A stretch of 10,614 nucleotides of DNA, taken from contig CASBQX010000183.1 in the NCBI GenBank assembly GCA_949127925.1, positions 1-10,614 on the forward strand. Reading direction: 5' to 3'. The DNA comes from Synechococcales cyanobacterium PMM_0002. GTDB lineage: Bacteria > Cyanobacteriota > Cyanobacteriia > Elainellales > Elainellaceae. Positions 1 to 6,301 of this stretch are shown in pieces (within the stretch, counting starts at the first letter, position 1; each line of letters opens with the position of its first letter). The notes beneath the pieces are model-generated. The model worked only from the letters and a program-made list of their open reading frames with translations, ran no database searches and was not told the origin of the DNA. The position numbers were made by a program, and so were the translations under genes.

Positions 1-1
1 G

Positions 2-343
2 TATGGGGCGATCGCCGCCTATGAAGGGTCTCAAGACTGCATTCAAGAAATGCTGGTGGCCTTTGCCGAACGCCGTACGGTCATGCTAGAGGGGCTAAAT
101 TCGATCCTTGGCATCCACTGCCCCAGGCCAGACGGAGCTTTTTACATGTTCCCCAGTATTGCCAAAACTGGAATGAAGTCGTTGGAGTTTTGCGATGCTC
201 TATTAGAATCTCAGCAAGTGGCCGTGATTCCAGGGGTAGCCTTTGGGGCTGATGACTGCATCCGCCTTTCCTACGCAACCGATATGAACACGATTAAACG
301 GGGAATCGAGCGGCTATCTAAATTTACCCAATCTATCTCGTAG
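2..343 (+). CDS. Class I aminotransferase, probable aspartate aminotransferase (C-terminal part, 5' end outside window)
   Basis: Only the last 113 residues are present. The reading frame is already open at base 2 and stops with TAG at 341-343. The fragment corresponds to the small C-terminal domain of PLP-dependent fold-type I aminotransferases. Visible hallmarks are PDGAFYMFP at fragment residues 43-51, typical of the aspartate aminotransferase Ib subgroup, then VAVIPGVAFG at 73-82, and R-LSYA at 88-92, whose Arg is the family's conserved residue that binds the substrate alpha-carboxylate. The likely reaction is aspartate plus 2-oxoglutarate to oxaloacetate plus glutamate in the cytosol; some members also act as prephenate aminotransferases. 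The PLP lysine lies upstream and cannot be checked, so the exact substrate is uncertain. The gene converges on the repeat-protein gene at 487-1011, with hairpin repeats starting one base after its stop. Confidence 0.88.
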   Translation, partial: YGAIAAYEGSQDCIQEMLVAFAERRTVMLEGLNSILGIHCPRPDGAFYMFPSIAKTGMKSLEFCDALLESQQVAVIPGVAFGADDCIRLSYATDMNTIKRGIERLSKFTQSIS

Positions 344-467
344 AGACGCGATTCATCGCGTCTTTATCCGCCGCGATGGGAGACCCGATTCATCGCGTCT
401 TCATCCGCCGCGATGAGAGACGCCGTGAGAGAAACGATGGGAGACGCGATTCATCGCGTCTCTACGG
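340..467. repeat. Cluster of three short palindromic (hairpin) repeats
   Basis: Three copies of a palindrome built on AGACGCGA-TTCA-TCGCGTCT lie at 344-363, 381-400 (one C:C mismatch in the stem) and 441-462 (stem extended to 9 bp). The first two are a direct tandem of a 37-bp unit (344-380 and 381-417). The third follows a 24-bp shortened spacer. The cluster starts with CGTAGAGACGCG and ends with its complement CGCGTCTCTACG, so the whole block is an inverted structure. CATCGCG at 354-360 and 391-397 can also pair with CGCGATG at 372-378 and 409-415, giving competing hairpins. Short repeats with a GTAGAGACGCG core are, from memory, widespread in filamentous cyanobacteria. Lying between two convergent genes, the hairpins could end both transcripts, although no T-tract follows. 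Confidence 0.85.
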
Positions 468-486
468 GTATGTAATCTTTAGAGCT

Positions 487-1011
487 TTAGTCGATGTAGC
501 CCATCAGCGCTGCACTGCTATCGTCGGTGAGGTCATTGGCGGCGATCGGGCGACCTCCCATCAGCAAATCAGCATCCATGAGACGGGGATCGCTAGCCAC
601 AATGGGGCGACCACCGGGCAGCGTCAGGTCATCTCGCACAATCAAGTCGCTAGCAAAGATCGGACTACCGCCTTGAACAGGTAGGTTTAGCACTTCGATA
701 TGACTAGCCATGATCGGCCGATTGTTGAGAATCATGCCATACACTTCAAAATGACTTGCTTCAATCGGGCGATCGCCTGATGAGGTGAAGGTGCCGAAGA
801 CTTCCATTTGGGACGCTCCCAAGGGGCGATCGCCAGCAAAGGACGCAATCTCAATGGCTCCCCGGTGAGCTGGACTAGCGCTAGACGATAGCGATAGCGC
901 CGTTGGCTCAGATTTGGCTCCCGTAGCTTTGGCAGCAGTCGTTTTAGCAGGTTCGGTTTCGGACTTTTCTTCTTTCACGGTGTTATTAGTCTCTGTCTTT
1001 GTCTCTGCCAC
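487..1011 (-). CDS. Small repeat protein with six RPI-x-AS units, function unknown
   Basis: From the preferred GTG start at 1011 the product is 174 residues. AAAGGAG (1024-1018, minus strand) sits 6 nt before this GTG, the best ribosome site in the window. A longer frame begins with GTG at 1119 (210 residues) but has no ribosome site there. Residue numbers below use the longer frame. Residues about 37-85 are rich in Lys, Glu, Thr, Ser and Ala and are probably disordered. Six tandem units follow, with the RP (or SP) pair at 98, 117, 134, 152, 171 and 190. The approximate consensus is G-[GD]-R-P-I-x-A-S-x-x-x-V followed by a variable 6-7 residues. The C-terminus is acidic and ends in LMGYID. 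There is no signal peptide, membrane segment or catalytic motif. The regular short period suggests a beta-solenoid or a bead-like scaffold, but this is inference. I have an unverified impression that similar proteins are common in cyanobacteria. Confidence 0.82.
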   Translation of the reverse strand: MAETKTETNNTVKEEKSETEPAKTTAAKATGAKSEPTALSLSSSASPAHRGAIEIASFAGDRPLGASQMEVFGTFTSSGDRPIEASHFEVYGMILNNRPIMASHIEVLNLPVQGGSPIFASDLIVRDDLTLPGGRPIVASDPRLMDADLLMGGRPIAANDLTDDSSAALMGYID

Positions 1012-1249
1012 AGTTGTCTCCTTTGAAGCGCTTCTAGTCCTGCGCCCAGTAACTCTTGCTGTTCCAGCACTTTCCACGAGCTGCCACCTCTTAGAACTGA
1101 ACTTGCCGCCCTGAGGCACGTTGAAAGCGCCTGATTACGGCCAAGATTGCTTTACAGTCACCCGTCCTGGCAATGAATACAGTTAGCAGGACTCACGCCT
1201 TCCTAAGCTGCCTCAAAACGGTTGATGAAAGCAATGAAAACTATAAGTT

Positions 1250-1290
1250 ATTGCTGCAATTATTATAGGGGGTAATCGCGCACCGCAAGT
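1250..1290 (-). promoter_or_regulatory. Candidate promoter for the repeat-protein gene, with an adjoining palindrome
   Basis: On the minus strand a perfect TATAAT occupies 1267-1262. No good -35 element is found at 15-18 nt; the nearest candidates around 1283-1290 are poor, so it would be a -10-dependent promoter. ATTGC-T-GCAAT at 1250-1260, a perfect 11-bp palindrome, lies where the transcript would begin and could be an operator. The leader to the GTG at 1011 would be about 245 nt, which is long. Confidence 0.4.
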
Positions 1291-1391
1291 TCAGGTTCTG
1301 CTATCGGGATCATAGGAAGGTTTTAACAATACAAATACGGATTTTCTATCGAGTTGGCATGTAGCAGCGGCGATGGGAGGCAGGATCAGCC

Positions 1392-1423
1392 CCCGCCACC
1401 TCACGTGCCCGCCACCTGACGTG
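1392..1423. repeat. 16-bp tandem duplication
   Basis: CCCGCCACCTCACGTG (1392-1407) is followed directly by CCCGCCACCTGACGTG (1408-1423), with a single difference (C to G at the 11th position). It lies 22 bp past the stop of the oxidoreductase gene. No function is evident. Confidence 0.85.
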
Positions 1424-1444
1424 ATTGATTCCACATTTTTCGCA

Positions 1445-3316
1445 TTATTCATTAAGGAGAGCCACAGCTTCTACTAACAGCCAGCGTCCAGAACGATTCA
1501 GTCGCCCGCTCACAGCCAGCCGCTGCGGGGAGGGCAGATGCTGAAGCTGATGATCGATCTCAGCCCGCAGTGTCACTAAGCTGATGGCTTGATCTGGAGG
1601 TAACTCTAGAGATTGAAGAGATTGAGGAAATTGCAGACCGACGGGGGCGATCGCCTGCTCTGACTCCAGCATAAAGTCATACAGCTGATCACCTTGGCGG
1701 TAAAAGGTGCCTGTAAAGGACTGATATCGAGCTAGACTTACTGCCTCCAACCCATCTGATGCCTCAGACTTGTGCAGGTTTGGCGAAACCGTCAGATCAG
1801 GCACATTGCCGTCAGCTGGATAGGTGTCTGGATACGCTAGGTAGTGACGTTGCCAGTGCTGCCAATCGGGATGATCAGGCGGCAAATTGAACAGTGGAAT
1901 CACCGCAGCTGGGGCGATCGCGTCCTCTAACAGCGCCGCCTGCAATAAACGTACGGGGAGCTGACGCGGATCGCAGTTTTGCTCGATGCAGAGCGCCGCC
2001 GCCATCCCTGCCGCCTGCCCTAGCCCCAGCACCGCTGGCTGCAATCGCGTCGCTCCGTTGGCAATATGGGAGACGGAGATATTTTTTTCGCAGACCAACA
2101 GTCCCTCAACCGTCGCTGGGACTAAGCAACCATAGGGCAGGGCAAACGGGGTACCCGTCCAGCGCCCGCCCCAACGAATAGACTTGGGCTGCAAGGGGAA
2201 GTCAAAACCGGGATAGTGGTGGTCATTGGCATAGTTGGCGATCGCCACTGCGTCTACAGCACCCGCTAGATTCCGTGGCAGTGGTGCCACTCGGCCATCG
2301 GCAACGGGTAAAATATCTCGCTCTTTTACCGTAGCCACGCCCTGCAACCGCCGACTTTCTCGATAGTAGGGATGCAGCGCAAAGGCACCTCCACCGAAGC
2401 CGTAACCTAGTTCAGGAAACATGCCCGTCGCTAGGCCGTAGCGGCGACCCAGGTGAAGTTGAATGAACCGGGCGAAGCCTTGGGCGTGCCATCGGGCGGC
2501 TTGCAAAAATGCTGTATGGTCGGCTGAAGATTGAATCAGCCGTTCTACCTGGTGGCCATAGTCGTTGCCATGGGGTGGCCAGTTGATCATGAAGCGATCG
2601 CCCGGTAGTCGCCCATAGTTCAAAAAAGCGTCAGCCCCATAGTCATCCCAGGCACCCAAAAATAAATCTGGCTGGAAATTGGGTGGGGCTGGAATTTCGG
2701 GAGCTGCTGCGCCTTCGCCAAAATCTTGCAGCATTACTACCCAGGTGGGAGCCTGCACCGCATACTGGGTAGTCAGCTCAGTTGGCTGCGTAGGGGCACT
2801 CGGTTCACCCCATGCAGCCGCAAATTCCCAGCCCCAGCGATGGGGAACCTCTGCCAGCGCCAGCAAATCGCCCAATTCTGTGCCGTCTAGAACCAGCTTG
2901 GCCTCTACCGTCAGGCCGGCAAACCGAACTGCCGTCAGGCGATCGCCCCGGCGCACCACCGCTAACGGTACCTGCCCCTGAATCCACTTCAAATTGGGTA
3001 ACTCAGCCACCCAGTCAGCAAAAATCTGAGCGGCGATCGCTGGCTCAAACGTAAAAAAGCTAACCCAAGCATGATCCAACCCACCGGGCTGCTGCTGCTC
3101 TAGTTCTCGTAGCAACGCCCCCCAGATCCCGGTTTGGAAAGCAAGTAGCTCATTCCCATCTGGGGCACTAACGCCTGCACTAGTCAGCATCCCCCCCAGC
3201 CAAGGAAACTCACTCACCAACACAACCTGTGCTCCCCGCCGCGCTGCCTGAATCGCAGCGGCTGTCCCCCCGGTGCCACCGCCTACGACCAGTACATCGG
3301 TTTTCAGGGTGTTCAT
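1445..3316 (-). CDS. FAD-dependent oxidoreductase (FAD_oxidored-type, 623 aa)
   Basis: The N-terminus carries a Rossmann dinucleotide-binding fold: VLVVGGGTGG at residues 8-17 fits GxGxxG (G12, G14, G17), with an acidic residue (E36) at the end of the second strand where the ADP ribose is normally held, then LGGMLTSAG at 40-48. Residues 419-437 (A-N-GATRLQPAVLGLGQAAG) match the C-terminal FAD-contact motif of the PF12831 type. DGTELGDLL at 144-152 is also typical. Residues from about 465 to 623 match no domain I recognise and may be an added domain. There is no signal peptide, so a cytosolic enzyme is likely; the substrate cannot be deduced. The ATG at 3316 starts the fold directly, without a Shine-Dalgarno sequence. 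The gene starts 63 bp after recA on the same strand with no clear terminator between, so read-through from recA is possible. Confidence 0.88.
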   Translation of the reverse strand: MNTLKTDVLVVGGGTGGTAAAIQAARRGAQVVLVSEFPWLGGMLTSAGVSAPDGNELLAFQTGIWGALLRELEQQQPGGLDHAWVSFFTFEPAIAAQIFADWVAELPNLKWIQGQVPLAVVRRGDRLTAVRFAGLTVEAKLVLDGTELGDLLALAEVPHRWGWEFAAAWGEPSAPTQPTELTTQYAVQAPTWVVMLQDFGEGAAAPEIPAPPNFQPDLFLGAWDDYGADAFLNYGRLPGDRFMINWPPHGNDYGHQVERLIQSSADHTAFLQAARWHAQGFARFIQLHLGRRYGLATGMFPELGYGFGGGAFALHPYYRESRRLQGVATVKERDILPVADGRVAPLPRNLAGAVDAVAIANYANDHHYPGFDFPLQPKSIRWGGRWTGTPFALPYGCLVPATVEGLLVCEKNISVSHIANGATRLQPAVLGLGQAAGMAAALCIEQNCDPRQLPVRLLQAALLEDAIAPAAVIPLFNLPPDHPDWQHWQRHYLAYPDTYPADGNVPDLTVSPNLHKSEASDGLEAVSLARYQSFTGTFYRQGDQLYDFMLESEQAIAPVGLQFPQSLQSLELPPDQAISLVTLRAEIDHQLQHLPSPQRLAVSGRLNRSGRWLLVEAVALLNE

Positions 3317-3379
3317 GGGTAGAAGCAGTGAGGGGGCGAGGTTGAGGAGGGGTGTTCAGGTGGTTGAGGCTAACCGATT

Positions 3380-4480
3380 TTATTCGTCATCTGCGTTGAA
3401 CTTATCGTCGTCATCGTCATCGTCAGCGTCAGCGTCATCGCCCGCCGCTTTAGGCACAATCGAGTTAGCAGAAACGACCGCGCCCATTTCTAATTTCTGG
3501 CGCACCTGTTGCTCCATTTCTTTGGCAATGGTGGAGTTCTCTTCGATGTATTTGATCGCGTTATCGCGACCCTGGCTGATATTTTCGCCGTTATAGCTAT
3601 ACCAGGCACCTTTACGGACAACGACCCCAGTTTCTTCGGCCATGTCCATCAGACAGCCCAAGGAGGAAATCCCCTTGCCAAAAATGACGTCAAATTCGGC
3701 AATCCGGAACGGTGGAGCCACTTTATTTTTGGCAACCTTGACTTTGGCGCGAATGCCGTATTCTTCGGTACCCTTTTTGAGGGTTTGAATCCGCCGAATA
3801 TCGAGCCGCACTGAGGCATAAAACTTGAGTGCGTTACCGCCTGTGGTGGTTTCGGGGTTCCCGTAAGAGACGCCGATTTTTTGGCGCAGCTGGTTCAGGA
3901 AAATGACGCTACAGCCGGTTTTACCAATGTTTCCGGTAATTTTTCGCAGGGCTTGGCTCATCAGCCGCGCCTGCAAACCGACGTGGATGTCGCCCATATC
4001 GCCTTCAATCTCGGCGCGTGGCACCAGAGCCGCTACAGAGTCCACTACTACAATATCAATGGCGGTCGATCGCACCAGCTGATCGACGATCTCAAGCCCC
4101 GCTTCCCCAGTATCGGGCTGGGACACCAGCAAGTTTTCGATATCTACACCCAGTGCAGCTGAATAAGCTGGGTCCAGCGCGTGTTCAGCATCAACGAAAG
4201 CGGCAATACCGCCCGCCTTTTGCACTTCGGCGATCGCGTGCAGCGCCAACGTAGTTTTACCAGAACTCTCTGGCCCATAGATCTCAATCACGCGCCCTTT
4301 TGGCAAACCACCGCCCAGCGCCAGATCTAAGGTCAAGGCTCCGGTCGGAAACGTTTCAACCTTCATCCGGTTAGAATCGCCCAGCCGCATGATGGTGCCC
4401 TTGCCAAACGTCCGGTCGATGTGGGTCATCACCAAATTTAGGGCTTTATCTTTCTCGGAACTTTCAGTAGCTTTAGCCAT
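3380..4480 (-). CDS. recA: RecA recombinase
   Basis: RecA forms filaments on single-stranded DNA, drives strand exchange, and stimulates LexA-type self-cleavage. The 366-residue product has the Walker A motif GPESSGKTT at 69-77, the catalytic Glu in VDAEHALD (E99), Walker B IVVVD at 143-147, DNA-binding loop L1 around EIEGDMGD (157-164) and L2 around residues 200-222 (G-NPETTTGGNALKF). The tail is very acidic, with seven consecutive Asp at 353-359 encoded by GAC/GAT codons. Acidic RecA tails are known to damp activity and respond to magnesium. The ATG at 4480 was chosen because MAKATESSEKDKALN begins the normal RecA N-terminus and GAGG lies 5 nt upstream. The frame stays open to an ATG at 4591, but those 37 extra residues are unlike RecA. 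The gene is divergent from xseA. No LexA-type box was recognised. Confidence 0.98.
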   Translation of the reverse strand: MAKATESSEKDKALNLVMTHIDRTFGKGTIMRLGDSNRMKVETFPTGALTLDLALGGGLPKGRVIEIYGPESSGKTTLALHAIAEVQKAGGIAAFVDAEHALDPAYSAALGVDIENLLVSQPDTGEAGLEIVDQLVRSTAIDIVVVDSVAALVPRAEIEGDMGDIHVGLQARLMSQALRKITGNIGKTGCSVIFLNQLRQKIGVSYGNPETTTGGNALKFYASVRLDIRRIQTLKKGTEEYGIRAKVKVAKNKVAPPFRIAEFDVIFGKGISSLGCLMDMAEETGVVVRKGAWYSYNGENISQGRDNAIKYIEENSTIAKEMEQQVRQKLEMGAVVSANSIVPKAAGDDADADDDDDDDKFNADDE

Positions 4481-4774
4481 TAGCGCCTCAAAACAAAACT
4501 TCGGGAGGAGATGCAAAAATTGGTGAAAGGAAGTGGACACCAGAGGACTATCCTGCGATCCCCGAGGGGATTGGCAATCCTGTACAAACATCCTCTTAAT
4601 TAAAGATCCACTGATGGAGGATCTATCGCAAGATCTGGACGATCCATTTAGATCAGGTCACTCACTATGAAATGTAGCTCGACAGCTAATCCATTTGTTT
4701 AAATCAGGTTTTTCTACCTCGATCTCAGCCCAGGCATCCTCAGAGCAAACGTACGCTTTTTACAAAGCGATCGC

Positions 4775-4800
4775 CTAAATCTAAATTGTACTAGATTTAG
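4775..4800. repeat. Inverted repeat, 9-bp perfect arms, possible operator
   Basis: CTAAATCTA (4775-4783) and TAGATTTAG (4792-4800) are exact reverse complements separated by 8 bases (AATTGTAC). The centre lies between recA and xseA, and a related AT-rich sequence (TAAATTAGAT, 4804-4813) follows. Its symmetry and place suggest a binding site for a dimeric regulator. No known consensus was matched. Confidence 0.6.
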
Positions 4801-4839
4801 AGCTAAATTAGATACAGGCGTACTATAAAGTAAACAACT

Positions 4840-4850
4840 TATAGTATAGT
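4840..4850 (+). promoter_or_regulatory. Candidate -10 element(s) for xseA
   Basis: Two overlapping TATAGT hexamers (4840-4845 and 4845-4850) each match 5 of 6 bases of TATAAT. No recognisable -35 lies 16-18 bases upstream. Transcription would start near 4857, giving a leader of about 120 nt that contains the 15-bp tandem duplication. Confidence 0.4.
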
Positions 4851-4930
4851 CGGTTGTCTACATCATTTTGTCTACCTTCTACTTATTCCCTGCCGGGGAC
4901 AGATTCAATCAAACCTGTAGACCCCGATCT

Positions 4931-4960
4931 GTTTCGTTCATTCCTGTTTCGTTCATTCCT
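4931..4960. repeat. 15-bp perfect tandem duplication in the xseA leader
   Basis: GTTTCGTTCATTCCT is present twice head to tail (4931-4945 and 4946-4960), ending 16 bases before the xseA start codon. It occupies the spot where a ribosome site would be expected and contains none. Confidence 0.9.
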
Positions 4961-4976
4961 GCATTGTTATGGCGTT

Positions 4977-6248
4977 ATGGCTTCTAATCTACCCAGCTTA
5001 CTGTTTCCAGATACAGCGCTTTCGGTGTCGGGGCTGACAGCTTACATTCAAGCCGTCTTAGAGGACGATCCGCAGCTTCAGCAAGTGTGGGTGACGGGGG
5101 AAGTGTCTAGCGCCAATCGACACCGAAGCGGCCTATTTTTTACACTCCAAGATCCCGACGCTGGAGCCGCTATCAACTGTGTCGTGTGGAATAGCCAGCT
5201 GGCTAAACTGGCCGTGCAGCCCGAAGCGGGAGAGCAGCTGATTCTGCTAGGCCGGATTAGTTTGCATCCGCAGCGGGGTAGCTATCAGCTGATGGTATGG
5301 CAGGCACTGCCAGCAGGCGAGGGTCTACGGGCGCTGCGCTACCGCCAGTTGCGGCAGCGGCTAGAGGCTGAAGGACTGTTTGATTCCACTCATAAACGCC
5401 AGCTACCAACCCATCCCCGAACGGTTGCCGTAGTCACGTCCTTACAAGCCGCCGCTTGGGGCGATATTCAACGGACGCTGAGGCGACGCTATCCCGGCCT
5501 GCGGGTATTGCTGTCGCCGGCGCTGGTACAGGGAGATCAGGCTCCGATGTCGATTGTGCAAGCCATTCAGCGGGTGGAGCGCGACGGTCGGGCAGACGTA
5601 ATGATTGTGTCGCGCGGGGGTGGCGCAGTTGAAGACATGGCCTGTTTTAACGATGAGCGGGTGGTGAGGGCGATCGCCACCTGTACGATTCCGGTGGTGG
5701 CAGGAATTGGGCATCAGCGCGATGAATCGCTAGCCGACTTGGCCGCCGATGTGTGCGCCCACACCCCCACAGCCGCCGCAGAACAGGCCGTCCCTCAACT
5801 GGCCGATCTATACCTAGAGCATCAAGAGCGGATGGCAGCACTGAACCGAGCGGTTCGCGGCTGCGTGGGCATGGCCACCGCCCAAACCGATCGGCTGCGC
5901 GATCGCCTACAGCGGCTCCACCTCGATCAGCGCCTGCGGCAGAAAGCTCAGGCTCTGACCTGGACACGGCAACGGCTGATCCGCAGCGTTCAACAGCGGC
6001 TACAGCACGACAGGCAGCACTGCGACCTGTTGCAGCAAAAACTTCAGACCCTTGATCCCCAAGCCGTCTTACAGCGAGGCTATGCCGTGGTCAGGCAAGA
6101 AGATGGAGCCATTGTGAGGGCGATCGCCCACATTACCCCAACTCAAACGCTCACCCTGCAGCTAGCCCACGGGCAAGTGCGCGTTCAAGTGGTAGAGGTG
6201 CTTGAGCCTTCCAGGCTTGACGCTGATGCTTTAGGGCGAACGCCTTAG
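4977..6248 (+). CDS. xseA: Exodeoxyribonuclease VII large subunit
   Basis: XseA is the catalytic subunit of ExoVII, which degrades single-stranded DNA from either end to oligonucleotides in repair and recombination, with XseB. The 423-residue product has an N-terminal OB fold (about 13-110, including VSGLTAYIQAVLE and VWVTGEVSS), then the nuclease core: VTSLQAAAWGDI (153-164), SRGGGAVED (212-220), CFNDE (223-227), GIGHQRDES (243-251) and AHTPTAAAEQ (261-270). A long charged, probably coiled-coil arm (about 280-358) follows, then LDPQAVLQRGYAVV (359-372) and a C-terminal segment. The GHQRDE form, instead of GHETD, is as I recall it in cyanobacterial XseA. ATG at 4977 is preferred; the frame stays open to TTG at 4854, but the extra 41 residues encode the tandem duplication and are unlike the family. 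No ribosome site is visible. xseB follows after 53 bp. Confidence 0.96.
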   Translation: MASNLPSLLFPDTALSVSGLTAYIQAVLEDDPQLQQVWVTGEVSSANRHRSGLFFTLQDPDAGAAINCVVWNSQLAKLAVQPEAGEQLILLGRISLHPQRGSYQLMVWQALPAGEGLRALRYRQLRQRLEAEGLFDSTHKRQLPTHPRTVAVVTSLQAAAWGDIQRTLRRRYPGLRVLLSPALVQGDQAPMSIVQAIQRVERDGRADVMIVSRGGGAVEDMACFNDERVVRAIATCTIPVVAGIGHQRDESLADLAADVCAHTPTAAAEQAVPQLADLYLEHQERMAALNRAVRGCVGMATAQTDRLRDRLQRLHLDQRLRQKAQALTWTRQRLIRSVQQRLQHDRQHCDLLQQKLQTLDPQAVLQRGYAVVRQEDGAIVRAIAHITPTQTLTLQLAHGQVRVQVVEVLEPSRLDADALGRTP

Positions 6249-6266
6249 GGCTGATGCTTTAGGGCG
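6222..6266. repeat. 17-bp direct repeat spanning the xseA stop codon
   Basis: GCTGATGCTTTAGGGCG occurs at 6222-6238 inside the last codons of xseA and again at 6250-6266, two bases after the stop (6246-6248). The period is 28 bp, with CCTTAGG between as a partial copy. It looks like a recent local duplication that left the final residues of XseA (about 414-423) non-conserved. Confidence 0.85.
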
Positions 6267-6269
6267 GAT

Positions 6270-6300
6270 TCCAGATTTAACCCAGATTTACCAGATTCAA
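6270..6300. repeat. Three short imperfect tandem units in the xseB leader
   Basis: CCAGATTTAAC (6271-6281), CCAGATTTA (6282-6290) and CCAGATTCAA (6291-6300) lie end to end, just before the xseB ATG at 6302. They fill the place of a ribosome site. Confidence 0.75.
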
Positions 6301-6301
6301 T

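Larger units (their letters stand above)
1012..1444. other. Intergenic region between the repeat-protein gene and the oxidoreductase gene
   Basis: This 433-bp stretch holds no convincing gene. Bases 1012-1119 remain open in frame with the repeat protein and would code 36 basic residues if the upstream GTG were used. A TATAAT on the minus strand lies at 1267-1262 with an 11-bp palindrome just downstream. A 16-bp tandem duplication lies at 1392-1423, close to the end of the oxidoreductase gene. No intrinsic terminator with a T-tract was found for the oxidoreductase gene. Confidence 0.6.
4481..4976. promoter_or_regulatory. Divergent recA / xseA control region
   Basis: This 496-bp non-coding stretch separates two outward-facing repair genes. 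It becomes very AT-rich between about 4775 and 4850. It holds an inverted repeat at 4775-4800, overlapping TATAGT hexamers on the plus strand at 4840-4850, and a TACAAT on the minus strand (4790-4785) inside the inverted repeat that could be a -10 for recA, about 305 nt from its start. The recA-proximal part (4604-4655) is dense in GATC and contains AGATCC/GGATCT arms at 4604-4609 and 4619-4624. No RGTAC-N3-DGTWC type cyanobacterial LexA box was found. Both genes' frames run some way into this region, but those extensions are judged non-coding. Confidence 0.55.

Noticed and set aside
340..467. Possible CRISPR array
   Set aside because: The repeats are contiguous or share the same spacer text, there are only three, and no cas gene is present.
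376..684. A 102-codon plus-strand frame through the hairpin repeats and the repeat-protein gene
   Set aside because: It translates the palindromic repeats and runs antisense to a better-supported gene; the product shows no motif.
2679..3054. Plus-strand frames opposite the FAD oxidoreductase gene
   Set aside because: They overlap the conserved FAD oxidoreductase coding sequence and show only low-complexity Pro/Ser/Arg translation.
4481..4591. N-terminal extension of RecA from ATG 4591
   Set aside because: The 37 extra residues are unlike RecA and the purine-rich sequence lies directly against that ATG, with no usable spacing.
4741..4850. LexA (SOS) box between recA and xseA
   Set aside because: GTAC occurs near 4751, 4789 and 4820, but none continues into the N3-DGTWC half expected for cyanobacteria.
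4854..4976. N-terminal extension of XseA from TTG 4854
   Set aside because: It starts inside the likely promoter and translates the 15-bp tandem duplication; the family N-terminus begins after ATG 4977.
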